A stretch of DNA of 36,898 bases from Saccoglossus kowalevskii (taxonomy: Eukaryota > Hemichordata > Enteropneusta > Harrimaniidae): positions 11,812 to 48,709 of the forward strand of contig NW_003129865.1 in assembly GCF_000003605.2 (NCBI RefSeq). The letters run 5' to 3'. This document shows, piece after piece, positions 11,949-21,718 of this stretch. The notes under the pieces are model-generated. The model was not told the origin of the DNA. It made no database searches and saw nothing but the letters and a program-made list of their open reading frames with translations. The position numbers and the translations under genes were made by a program. The first letter of the stretch is position 1. Each line of letters opens with the position of its first letter.

Positions 11949-12199
11949 GTAAGCATATTTTTACAACATTTAAACAATAATGTAATGGTAGTCACTCTCT
12001 GAAGGATGTGGTGGACCGCTTGTCTTGTGCTAGTGTTTGCTCAGTTAGTACAACGTGGGGATCGAACGTGATTGATCGGTCCCGTAGTTTTTATCAGCAC
12101 AACACGACACTGTGCATTCCAAGTTTGGTTCATTGGTTTTGCATTCTTCGAGTTAATGATGGCTTATAAACTATTAAGCACATATTGCACTGCTGTGAA

Positions 12200-12300
12200 G
12201 GCACTAGTATACGTCTATCGATTTCGCCGAGGGGTTGTGTGGGAACCAACAATACCTGCTATTTGCACGAGGCCGCAGGAAATAGACGTATATTAGTGCC
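12200..12300. repeat. 101-bp inverted-repeat element
   Basis: A 19-nt arm GGCACTAGTATACGTCTAT (12200-12218) is repeated inverted at 12282-12300 with one mismatch, enclosing a 63-nt core. No clear target duplication flanks it. A related GGGCACTAGTAGA string occurs near 12617. It could be a very small MITE or a structured RNA hairpin; I cannot decide. Confidence 0.6.
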
Positions 12301-12347
12301 CTCATGGTCATGCAATATGTGTTTTATAACACATTACACGTTCATAC

Positions 12348-12575
12348 TAGGAACGTGCATAGATCGTCTGCCGTCTTCTCGACGTCTGCTAGCGCTGTCC
12401 CGATTTCTTCACAAAACGATGTAAAGACGCTTCTAGAAAACTTGATTGCGTCCTTCGTCTTCGGTGCATCTTTATTTTCTACTAGTGTGTCAAGTTCTTC
12501 TTCCGAACTGACGCTAAATCTTCCAGTCTTTCGATGCGTACCATCGATATCAGCTTCCGAACTAGCAGACGACAT
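12348..12575 (-). CDS. Candidate first coding exon, Crypton/DUF3504-like N-terminus (partial)
   Basis: On the minus strand, ATG at 12575-12573 opens 76 codons ending at a possible donor GTATGA (12347-12342); without splicing a stop follows two codons later. The peptide has a Ser-rich start, then GRFSVSSEEELDTLVENKD, KTKDAIKFSRSVFTSFCEE and a final DDLCTFL. This pattern (RF..xSxEEL..L...KD...TK.A......F..FC) resembles the small helical N-terminal domain of Crypton-type tyrosine-recombinase relatives and their domesticated host versions; that is family-level recognition by eye. The recombinase core is not in the window. Upstream on the minus strand are a CRE-like TGACGTCA (about 12603), a CACGTG box and an inverted CCAAT. 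It is antisense to the candidate transcription unit that starts at 11945. It may be a live first exon or a transposon relic. Confidence 0.35.
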
Positions 12576-12855
12576 ATTAGAAAACACGATCAGGTGACGA
12601 ATGACGTCATCCCCGGGCACTAGTAGATGTATTAGTCTCGCTAGGGAACTAGTAATTTTCCTGGCGCTACTATGATAATTTAGCCGATAACACGTGATCC
12701 TGTTTTGACCAATTACAGTACAGTATTAACGAGTGATGTGTTATAATTCTTTTTAGGTGTATCAGCCAAATGTCAGCAACTTATTGTATTAGTACGTGTA
12801 GCCTGTGTTATTGAACAATGGTGTACAACTAAGGGCTGAAAAGGTCATCAAAAAA

Positions 12856-12900
12856 ATGCCGAAGATTTATCATCAGCAGAATCGACCACGAGTTGTATAG
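12856..12900 (+). pseudogene. Small hAT-transposase-like fragment
   Basis: A 14-codon run MPKIYHQQNRPRVV ends at a stop. It resembles the PR..xRQQHRxN motif that precedes the C-terminal dimerisation region in ZMYM1-like hAT transposases. It lies just upstream of the recognisable hAT C-terminus at 12918-13166, with the intervening protein missing. It was identified by eye on a short stretch, so support is weak. Confidence 0.3.
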
Positions 12901-12917
12901 GTCAAAACAATTTACCC

Positions 12918-13166
12918 CCAGGGTGTTGCTTCAGTTATGCCGATGAATCATACCTTTCCAACATATTCGTTTTACTACAAATAGCTGCGAACATTCAAGT
13001 GACAATCTGTGAATGTGAGCGCAGTTTCTCTGCAATGAGAAGATTGAATACATATATGGGGCAAGAGAGATTGAAGTCTCTAGCTTTACTCCACATTCAT
13101 CGAGAAATCGATATTGATTGTGTTGTGGATACGTTCGCAAAGAGACGTCCAAGGAGGATATCTTAT
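12918..13166 (+). pseudogene. hAT transposase C-terminal dimerisation domain fragment
   Basis: The frame reads ADESYLSNIFVLLQIAANIQ, then TICECERSFSAMRRLNTY, then MGQERLKSLALLHIHREIDI and FAKRRPRRI. This is the hATC dimerisation region as found in ZMYM1-like / ZBED-type hAT transposases, where CERSFSALRRLKTY...MGQERL is characteristic. The usual few residues between the NTY and MGQERL blocks appear to be lost. No DDE catalytic domain, zinc finger or terminal inverted repeat was found nearby, so this is a 3' relic. The frame is otherwise open, hence fairly recent or co-opted. The terminal extension to 13230 is not conserved. Confidence 0.75.
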
Positions 13167-13539
13167 GTTATGTATTGTGTGATATGCCAAAGTCTGCGTT
13201 ATCAATATAGTGTGCTACACATACTATTGTAAGTTTCTTCACTTTTACATAAATGATATATATGTATCATGTAAAAAATGATTTTACAAGAATGAAGAGA
13301 ATGAAATAAAAATATGGGGCCATCGTACTCGATCAATAAAATACAGTGAATATGTATGTTCAGAATATTTTGTCCGTTTTAGCGCATATTATTATTGTTT
13401 TTTATGGCAAGCATATATCCCAATATCTCAACATTTGTCTCGGTAACATATAGTGCAAAAAGATAATATATATAGTGCCTGAAACAATTTTTTTGATGTC
13501 TTACAAAATTGACAATATTTCTAGTGTGTACATAAAAAG

Positions 13540-14500
13540 GAAATGTCATTGTGGTTTATAGAGACTGCTGCTAAAATACTACTGTATGAATATTACCCCC
13601 CCCCCCCCCAAAAAAAACAGATTTACAGTGAACCATCAAGTTTACATACTGTAAGGAAATTTGGTGGTAAGCCATTGAATAGTGCATTTAATTTATTTGA
13701 TGCAATCATTGTGTCAGCTATGTGTTATGCTAACGAGATATGGGGGTACGAATATTCATCGAGAGGGTACAGACAAAATTTTGCAGAGATATACTTGGTG
13801 TAATAGTTCTACAAACAATGTAGCAATGTTGGGCGAATGTGAAAGGCTTCTATCATGTTGTGTTTGTTTCAAGCGTTGTATCTCATATTGATTGAAATTA
13901 CTTGAACTAAAAATAGCCTGTACCCGAAAATATGTTATATAAGCAGATTTACTTGGGCAACCCACATAAACAAATCCCCTGTTCAAATTTGGTTTTGGTT
14001 TCGACATTGTCTGGTTTGAACAACAAGTTGGGCATACTGCGAATTTCTTGCAATACTGCAAAGAGATATTTTACTCAAAGAATAAAATACTGTTGTCGGT
14101 AAGAATGACGTCAGAACCTGGGAGATACTTAAATTTATTGGCAATCAATTGTTAAAATATGATATACTGGCGAGGTTTTCGCTGTTTTGGCCACAAACTT
14201 AATTTTGAGTTAGGCAGACACACGAAAATTCCGTTAGATCAAAGAATTTGTAGTTTTTGCAATAATACGTTTGAACTTAAGAGTGGTAGAAAATTAAATC
14301 CATTTTGTCCATTGAATAATGATCTAGAGGCTGATTTGTTGTCAGTAAAACTAAGCAATTATGCAAATACTGACATTCTGAGCTCACTTCGCTCCACAAA
14401 CGGCCACACAATTTATCAACTAGCTCTGTATCTAGCTTTCAAGTGACGAGATGAATATGAATCCAGCTGAGGCCCTGTACTGAAATAAATAATAATAAAT
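13540..14500 (+). pseudogene. 3' part of a LINE retrotransposon (post-RT region), frameshifted
   Basis: Three plus-frame pieces line up with the region C-terminal to the reverse transcriptase of non-LTR elements. First comes LFDAIIVSAMCYANEIWGYE (about 13695-13755). After a frame change come QRYTWCNSSTNNVAMLGECE and CVCFKRCI (about 13780-13890). After more decay comes FGHKLNFELGRHTKIPLDQR with ICSFCNNT and FCPLNNDLEADLL (about 14185-14340), a Cys-containing zf-RVT-like end. The last open piece stops at 14444-14446. A 3' end with AATAAA (14484-14489) and AATAAT follows, typical of short-repeat LINE tails. A C14 run at 13596-13609 interrupts the 5' part. There is no endonuclease or catalytic YADD box, so it is 5'-truncated and dead. 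Confidence 0.75.
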
Positions 14501-15262
14501 TGACTAATACTAAAATGAATAATTGTAGACAGATTTCGCCACGGAATAGTGTCACTGCTATGTGCGCTAACATCTGCGAAGAGCGAAAAAACTCGTGAGT
14601 AGCATTCTACCTTAAAATGCTTAGACAATAATGCTGAGATACGTACAATCTTGTATTTTTTTTGTACAACAATTTGCCGTAGTGGATCTAGAGTGTGAGT
14701 GTGTGTGTCTGCAGGTGAAGGAAGGCCCGGGAATCCCCTTCTCCAAAATTGGTAAAATAGTTCAAAGATGCCCGTTACGTAACACATAGTAAGCCAATTA
14801 AATTTAAAACCCAGAAAAATATCTGTAAATGAGCTCTAAGATACCAAAGAATTCGCTCTTTTTTCTTTTTAAAAATTCACACATTTCACATCAGGTATAT
14901 TATTGTTGTTTTCAAAAGTGCTGGCTACGGGCTTGTATTCAGAGGTCAGACTGCGTGAAACATTCGAACGACAGTAGCGTCCGAGAAGCCTCGAGCTTTA
15001 AAATGCGCTTTCGAATGCACGGGGTATTCACACACGATTTATTGTCTGGTTTCCGGGTTATGGTTCTAATTTTAGAAATATGTCTTGTACGATCATGGGG
15101 TATACCCTGCTTGTATCACATTAAAACATAATTACTAATACAGGGACCGCTGCAAATGTACCGTGGTATTGTCAAATTGGCATTGTTTTGTGCGATACAA
15201 TCAGGGTCTAATCCATATTAATACTTAAACCTGATTTCACAATTCAGAATACGCGAATACGT
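14501..15262. other. Gene-free stretch up to the gap
   Basis: I see no recognisable coding sequence. The open frames at 14416-14787 (minus) and 14829-15131 (plus) have no familiar motifs and no conserved neighbours. A short TG run (about 14695-14708) is present. Confidence 0.4.
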
Positions 15263-15619
15263 NNNNNNNNNNNNNNNNNNNNNNNNNNNNNNNNNNNNNN
15301 NNNNNNNNNNNNNNNNNNNNNNNNNNNNNNNNNNNNNNNNNNNNNNNNNNNNNNNNNNNNNNNNNNNNNNNNNNNNNNNNNNNNNNNNNNNNNNNNNNNN
15401 NNNNNNNNNNNNNNNNNNNNNNNNNNNNNNNNNNNNNNNNNNNNNNNNNNNNNNNNNNNNNNNNNNNNNNNNNNNNNNNNNNNNNNNNNNNNNNNNNNNN
15501 NNNNNNNNNNNNNNNNNNNNNNNNNNNNNNNNNNNNNNNNNNNNNNNNNNNNNNNNNNNNNNNNNNNNNNNNNNNNNNNNNNNNNNNNNNNNNNNNNNNN
15601 NNNNNNNNNNNNNNNNNNN
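15263..15619. other. Assembly gap (N)
   Basis: 357 unresolved bases. Apparent open frames across it are artefacts. The flanks show no duplicated sequence that would hint at a collapsed repeat. Confidence 0.99.
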
Positions 15620-15942
15620 AAAATGAAGCGTAAACATGAACAAAACGTAGATCAAAATATTATGATTTTGCATGCAATACGAACACCGTGACAGAAAAAC
15701 AAGTCATTGTCATTGACGTTGTCCTCGTTTGTATTATAGTCGATATACACATATATAATGTGTTAAGTTTAAACTTGATTGGTCGAGGCATATACGAGAT
15801 ATGGCTCCAATGAACTGCATTGGTTCAAACAAGATGACCGCCAATCGAATATTTTGGATTTGATGGCGACAAAAATGCATGTACGTTTGTTCGATATGGT
15901 ATGTGACGCATGTGTGAAATTTGAAGACGGATGCGACCAGTC
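15620..15942. other. Gene-free stretch
   Basis: There is no recognisable gene. The open frame from 15779 continues into the low-complexity repeat at 15943 and has no known domain, so I treat it as chance. Confidence 0.4.
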
Positions 15943-16115
15943 AAGTCAAAATCTCAATGCAAGTCAAAATTTCAATTTCAATTCAAGGGAACTTTTGAAT
16001 ACAAATACAATCAAAATTTCAATTAAAGTCAAAATTTCAGTGTAAATGCAAAATTAAATCAAATTTTGAATGCAAATACCTGTACGGTAAATGAAAAACC
16101 TTAGTGGTGACCCTT
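15943..16115 (+). repeat. TCAAAATTTCAATGCAA-type repeat, forward copy
   Basis: A degenerate array of AGTCAAAATTTCAATTCAA-like units fills 15945-16075, followed by a conserved tail TGTACGGTAAATGAAAAACC and TGACCC. It matches the minus strand of 11281-11445 in content and order. Confidence 0.6.
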
Positions 16116-17170
16116 CTCAGTTGCCGTCAATAAATAATGAAAACTCAGTTATCAACCCTTCCATGTCAATAGTTTTCTGAATGACATGGGTAATATTTTC
16201 AAAGTGCCTGTTTTATATTCCATTAACACGAATTAATAAACACACCATTTCCTTTGTATCAAAATGCAAATTCACCAAGCTTTATTACACAAAAAAGCTT
16301 CATTCGAAATCGATATTTCCGACATTAAAAGTGCGTTCGCTCACAATAATCGGCGTTCATTACTTATACAACATACCTCCTTAATAATATAAATATCATC
16401 TGTAACATTATGTGGTGGTGAGGCTGGGATTTCCATGAACTGCACTTGAAATGTTACTGTACTCGGATTCAGTTGCTATGGTTACACACATGCCAATTCA
16501 AGTTCGTCTACGTTCCAGTTGCCGATGGACGCAAAGTTAACATGTAAATCGGTCCTTATGACGTGTATCAATTGCAGCAATATGAATAGTGCAGTGTGAC
16601 ACAAAACAGCAGTTCGGTTATTTTTAAGGAAATTGACAAACGCTTGACTTTACATTCAAGAATGATATGCTCATTAAAATATAATTATAACGATGCGCAT
16701 GCGCGGCATATTCACCGCACGAACAAGAATTCAGGGACTGGAAACAGCTATAATTTCGCGAGACACATTTTCGCGAGTAGGTGGGAATCGTTAAATATTC
16801 TAGCATTGAAAATGTCTCTGGGATCTACGACACGAAGAGGGACAATGTGGGTACTCTTTACACCTCCATTAAGTTTTGTCGGATATGATATATCACTTGT
16901 AAAAATAAAATCACTCAACAGCACTAATATCTACGCAAGGCCTCAATCATTTGTCATGTATCAATTGCCGGATAGTATTATCGTGTTTGCGAGTCGATCT
17001 ATCGTCCAAGCCTACAAGTCATCTCTCAGTCCATATTGGACCTGACCATAAAATTTACCTACTGTGACCACATCCACTCACGTACAGCATATACGACATT
17101 TTAATGTATATGTATGAGGTTGAATTGCCCATTGCATCGAGAATTTTCCACGCAAATGTTGCATGACAAG
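16116..17170. other. 3' flank of the KLHL gene, otherwise gene-free
   Basis: A possible poly(A) signal ATTAAA for the minus-strand KLHL gene is at 17105-17100, about 66 nt beyond its stop codon. The 149-codon plus-strand frame at 16596-17045 begins without ATG, has no recognisable motif and was judged spurious. Confidence 0.45.
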
Positions 17171-18970
17171 TCAAATAAATTGACATGGAATTTGAAGAAC
17201 AGTTGAAAATTGATGAGGTAAGGTTATTGCGACGTTCGTTTGTTGTTGGGGAGACGGTGGTATTCTCTCCAACCTAGTCAGCGTCTCACGGTCCCATTGG
17301 AAAAACGAACGACAGGATGAGAGGGTGAGTACACGTGAAGTTTTCTCACAGACACAGCAAGACTTTGCCGTCGATCCCGGGCGCAGCTTCTTAAAACTAT
17401 CGCCGACTTCAGTCCAAACATTCTTATCAACGTGGTAAATGAAAGCTTGTCGACGGAAGTCAGTCACTAAAAATCGTCTACGGCCCTCTTCCACGTCAAC
17501 TGGGAGCACCCAGCAAGATGTATTGACGTCACATCCGGGAGGTAGCGGTGCTAAGTCTATCCAAGTGTCAGTTTCTGGGTTGTAACAGCAAAGCGTGCCA
17601 GTCGAGGAGTCCGTGTAGTCGACAGAAGAATCCCATCCTCCGACTATGTACACACGGTTATTAGATGTGAATGCTAAAGTATCGCATCTTGCTGCAGGCA
17701 GAGGGCGCTTATTTGTCCAGACATCACTCTGTATATTATAACACTGCACATCGCGACAGACAGTATGTTCGGCAAGACCACCAATGACGTAAAGGTGGCC
17801 ACTATTACATGCAGCAAAACTGTGCCTCTGAACTGCTGTGTTCATTGGCGATAATATTTTCCAGGAGTTTAACATAGGATCATAGCAGAAAAGAGTACTT
17901 CGGACAGTACTCGACTTCCCTCTTTTCACCAGACCCCCACACACATATACTTTTCCAGCGTGACAGACTGCTGCAGCACCAAACACTGCTTCGGGTAAAT
18001 CAGCCAAGGCTATCCACCGACGCTGTTCTAACACGTTTGCGTACATGTGATTTGATTCAACTGAATAGTTTGTGCCGCCACAGACTGCCAACACATCGAC
18101 TAGCCTGCCACGCCGCGCTCTTTTCACTCCTTGAGAATCGACAGACGAATCACCCGTACGCTCTTTATTGGATGTGTACAACAACTTATCATCAATCAAT
18201 GAACGGAGCTCTGGATTTCCTTCCATTAGTAAGTCCAGTGGTTTCTTTTGAATGCTCTTAAAACGCACGCATCGTTTCAAAAGTTCAGGCGCGAACGCTG
18301 TCCTAATTTCTGGGTCATATTCAACCCATTTGAATACGGCTTTCAATACACTCTCTTCTCCGCATACAATGTCACCATCTTTCACGATTTCAACAATATT
18401 CAAGTCATCCTCGAGGAATTCCAGTAATTGTCCGTATGACAAAGGCAGATACGTGTCAGTTGATAGAATTTCATAACAATGATTTCTAAAATATTCCTTT
18501 GCTGCGGTACTCAGCGCTTTGATGTTGAACTTGTCCCCTAAGCTTTTTGCAACAAAACAGTTAGTGTTTGTTAATGTTACGTTTTCTTGCAGATAAGCCG
18601 TGCAAAACGATCGTACCTCTTCCATTCCAAAGTAGTCGGATCCTTGCAATATGTCTTCGACATCAATTTCAGAGAATGCGATTACACCAGTGTACATGTA
18701 CTGCAGAAGCGCAGACATTGCGTTAGGGGCAATGTACGTCAAGTCAATGACCCCATAACGAGTCTCCGTCAACCCGCTTTTGAAAGCAGCTTCGAAATAT
18801 GGACTGCACGCTGAAAGAACCGCTCGATGGGCGAACCATTCCTTTTCCTGTATCCTCAAGGTTGCGTCACAGAACACTCTGCATTTCCTCTGTTCTTGTA
18901 GCTTCTTTAAAACGCCGGTTGCATAATCAGTGGTAGTGAATTGCCGCGAACCTACACACAGAGTCGCCAT
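17171..18970 (-). CDS. Kelch-like (BTB-BACK-Kelch) protein, CUL3 adaptor type
   Basis: An uninterrupted 599-residue single-exon gene, close to the usual 570-620 residues of KLHL proteins. BTB domain is about residues 30-131, with the family signature CDATLRI (34-40) and FAHRAVLSACSPYF (46-59), including the conserved Asp35 and His48. The BACK domain is about 136-245, containing PLSYGQLLEFLEDD. A basic KRARRGR stretch (283-289) may be a nuclear localisation signal. Six Kelch blades span about 292-570; blades 1-4 keep the Gly-Gly doublet (VCGGT, YVCGGL, YVIGGL, YIVGGW), while blades 5 and 6 have lost it. Known role of the family: BTB and BACK bind cullin-3 and the propeller recruits a substrate for ubiquitination. 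The substrate here is unknown, and I cannot assign a numbered KLHL orthologue. The start is the first ATG, in a good AAGATGG context; the stop is at 17173-17171. It stands alone. Confidence 0.95.
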   Translation of the reverse strand: MATLCVGSRQFTTTDYATGVLKKLQEQRKCRVFCDATLRIQEKEWFAHRAVLSACSPYFEAAFKSGLTETRYGVIDLTYIAPNAMSALLQYMYTGVIAFSEIDVEDILQGSDYFGMEEVRSFCTAYLQENVTLTNTNCFVAKSLGDKFNIKALSTAAKEYFRNHCYEILSTDTYLPLSYGQLLEFLEDDLNIVEIVKDGDIVCGEESVLKAVFKWVEYDPEIRTAFAPELLKRCVRFKSIQKKPLDLLMEGNPELRSLIDDKLLYTSNKERTGDSSVDSQGVKRARRGRLVDVLAVCGGTNYSVESNHMYANVLEQRRWIALADLPEAVFGAAAVCHAGKVYVCGGLVKRGKSSTVRSTLFCYDPMLNSWKILSPMNTAVQRHSFAACNSGHLYVIGGLAEHTVCRDVQCYNIQSDVWTNKRPLPAARCDTLAFTSNNRVYIVGGWDSSVDYTDSSTGTLCCYNPETDTWIDLAPLPPGCDVNTSCWVLPVDVEEGRRRFLVTDFRRQAFIYHVDKNVWTEVGDSFKKLRPGSTAKSCCVCEKTSRVLTLSSCRSFFQWDRETLTRLERIPPSPQQQTNVAITLPHQFSTVLQIPCQFI

Positions 18971-20638
18971 CTTTTGTATGCAGGTATGTTATTTCTCTGC
19001 TCAAATCATTCACGTGGCGGAAAGGGTCACGTTCGGTAGTGTGTATTTCAGATACTCGTTGTACGGCCGGGGTGTCCAGAGGTGCTCCATGTATTAATGT
19101 GTGATAGTTCTAATACATTGCAGTGTATTTCATATAACAAAACACGCAAACTTAAATCATACGATACGACGACGTCACAGGTATTGAGAGGAAGTGAATT
19201 ATTAAATATTATTATTATTATTATCATTATTATAGTTCTTGCCCCTCTTCAGCTGTTGCGTCGTGATTGGTTTCTTCCATGGGCAATAACCAGATTTGCA
19301 TTCTCTTCTATGTAGGCCGATGACTCTTGCCATAGATAACCGCAGATAACCTTCGAAGACATTGTTTAATATTATACACGTGTAAAGACAACCACTAAAT
19401 AAGCAGGACGTTAATATGCGTTTACAGTTGTATTAAACGCCCACTTTGGCTCAACATCTTGTCATAGTGGGTGAGGGGGTATATTTTGAATACTTATTAC
19501 ATTGAATGCCCGGAGGGCAGTTGATACATAGCTGGGTAGGGAGGTGCCCCTGAGTGCTCAAAAGTGTGACCATTTTTATAGCTGGATAGTTGCAAAATCT
19601 ATACCCATATTTATAGCAAAGTACCATTTCTGTCATCACCGTTTATTCCAAATAAAAACAGTTACCGTATTTTCTCTATTAAAAGAGCATCTCTAATAAA
19701 AGCACATGTAAGCCAACAGTTGCCTTGTATATTGATTTATTAAAATATGTATTTTGACCATAGAAACATAACTGATACCGATATTTATATCTATCTTGAC
19801 TAGAAATAAGACCGATACTTATACCTAAAATCAAAAAAACGAGTCTCATTTCAGAGGTACGTCCCCATTAGGCAAGTTCTATGTATTGCCCCCCCCCCCC
19901 ACCTTGGTTGAATGCACGTGTTGGCACAGTACCTTCAATCGAATCTGCGGTATTACGCGATGAGTTGATTCAAGTTTTATATAAAATAATGCGCGTTATA
20001 AACGATATAGCAACGCCCTTTGTCTGTATGTACGGGGCGAGATTTGTCATTGTTAGTTTGTATGTATTTCTTCTCTTATTCTATGGGTAAAATATGGGTT
20101 TTGTTCAAGGATTGATAGAAAATACAACTACTAGTTGAGCAACGGAAATACAGATCTAGAATGTTTTACAGACAGGTGGTACATCAATGAAGCCATTGTT
20201 AGATATGATGGTGAACAGCTAATTTATGCAAGATGTATCATATAAGTACAAACATTATAAGGATTTTTCCAAATTCAACAGTTGCTATACTTAGTGCATT
20301 ATGTAAGTCATTAACAATATACTCACAATTTTTAAAATGAATTTATCTGAATGTTAATTTAGAAGTGATGCTCACCTGTATTTTATCGATTTATGTATAA
20401 CGACAATGTGTCTTTTAATAAATGTTCCATTTAAAAATTAAAATCTTCTATGGGTAAAATTAACACAGATATGGGTTTTCTAAAGGGTAGATGTCTACGA
20501 TAAAATTGCAGTGATTATTTCTGATACGTGAAAAGATTCAACACTGAGTAGTGGAAGAAGATTGGTGACAAGTAACTCAGCTCTTAGTCTGTACAGCATA
20601 ATTCTTTAAGTAAATATAAAACGAAGTAGCAATAATGA
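18971..20638. other. KLHL 5' flank and gene-free DNA
   Basis: Immediately upstream of the KLHL start is a CACGTG E-box (about 19010-19015); no TATA box is obvious. A short ATT microsatellite lies at about 19208-19233 and a C12 run at 19889-19900. At about 19668-19710 two imperfect copies of a CTCTATTAAAAGAGCA / CTCTAATAAAAGCACA string stand in tandem, of the sort found in small dispersed elements. No protein-coding gene was recognised. Confidence 0.45.

Positions 20639-20725
<87 letters not shown>
20639..20725. repeat. (TAA)n microsatellite
   Basis: About 29 uninterrupted TAA units. Such tracts often form at LINE 3' ends in this kind of genome (compare 14484-14500), but no LINE coding sequence is recognisable next to it. 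Confidence 0.95.
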
Positions 20726-20726
<1 letters not shown>

Positions 20727-21509
20727 CGGTGTGATGATCATGGTACGTTTGTATTCACGAACGAAACAAAATCACGCCCTCGGTGCATGGTGATTGTAAA
20801 AGAAGATATAGAGATTTATTTTATTCTTATGACTTGACGATGGAGAGAAGTGCAGCTGGGTATGGTCGTATGCTGTAGTAATGAATGAAATGAATGCAAC
20901 CATTGCCAGCGACAAATAGTTATGTACTGCTGCAAACAATAATTGTTTTTTCGAATCTTCTTTGCAGTCCTTGTACACGATGACTCGTAATAAATATACC
21001 ATAACAGCAAATGAATATAATTTCGAAATAGCAATTATTATCATTATATGCGTATATATTTCCATGTTTCGGTCAAATAACAGATCGAAGAATGAGGGCG
21101 TGATTTCGGCACGAGCCGAGTGGGTCCAAAGTAGGTCCCGACTAACGTGAACGTAGCTGCTGTAATCCTTCTGTAAACACAAAGGATTATAATTTTCATG
21201 CCGAGATCCCATAACGTGAATGTAGCATGTGTCAATGACCGGCCGTTGAGTAGGTGTTAATGGACGATCATTATCTGTGTTTTATATCGGTAGCTATGGT
21301 TGAATGTTTATCAAATGCAGGTGCCGAATTTATTGAGGGTTATTTTACAACCAAGTAACACTGTTGATTATCTAGTTTATCCGGCAGTAAAACACTGCCT
21401 GATTTGGTCGGAAATTGTAGCAAAATCCCCCTATTTACAGTGATGTTTGATGAACTATATGTGTTGCCTTTGTACAATATTTGATTTGAAAACCGTGACA
21501 AAAACGCAT
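20726..21509. other. AT-rich stretch with a short inverted repeat
   Basis: An inverted pair AAATCACGCCCTC (20769-20781) and GAGGGCGTGATTT (21095-21107) brackets about 310 bp, possibly the ends of a decayed small element. Two AACGTGAAYGTAGC strings lie at about 21146 and 21212. Nothing else is recognised apart from the doubtful frame at 20772-21212. Confidence 0.4.
20772..21212 (-). CDS. Hypothetical 146-residue frame with two hydrophobic segments
   Basis: An ATG-initiated frame of 146 codons on the minus strand. Two hydrophobic stretches could be membrane helices: IMIIIAISKLYSFAVMVYLL (about residues 57-76) and LFAAVHNYLSLAMVAFISFI (about 92-111). No family is recognised, there is no clear promoter, and it ends next to a microsatellite. 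ORFs of this length are expected about once by chance in a window this AT-rich, so treat it as doubtful. Confidence 0.15.
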   Translation of the reverse strand: MGSRHENYNPLCLQKDYSSYVHVSRDLLWTHSARAEITPSFFDLLFDRNMEIYTHIMIIIAISKLYSFAVMVYLLRVIVYKDCKEDSKKQLLFAAVHNYLSLAMVAFISFITTAYDHTQLHFSPSSSHKNKINLYIFFYNHHAPRA

Positions 21510-21718
21510 ATTAAAATCTTTATCACAAAAATCGGACACAAAACCCGGTAAAAACACAGAAAAAATATCTTCGCTGACAGTTCATTGCCCGGGGTTCACT
21601 GTCCAAAAAACATATACTGTATTAAAAATCTTTATTACAAAAATCGAACATAAAACCCGGTCAAAAAACATAAAAAATATCTTCACTGATAGTTCTCTGG
21701 CGGTCATTCACTGTCCAA
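21510..21718. repeat. Tandem duplication with about 111-bp period
   Basis: Two diverged copies start at 21510 and 21621. Both contain AAATCTTTAT-ACAAAAATCG, AAAACCCGGT, AAAATATCTTC and TTCACTGTCCAA in the same order. It is noncoding. Confidence 0.75.

Noticed and set aside
12304-12597. 97-residue Ser-rich plus-strand frame
   Set aside because: It is antisense to the better supported Crypton-like minus-strand exon, whose Glu/Ser codons produce the Ser-rich reverse frame.
15218-15673. 151-residue minus-strand open frame
   Set aside because: It is almost entirely N bases of the assembly gap.
16596-17045. 149-residue plus-strand open frame
   Set aside because: It does not begin with ATG, shows no recognisable motif, and a frame of this length is about what chance gives in a window this size.
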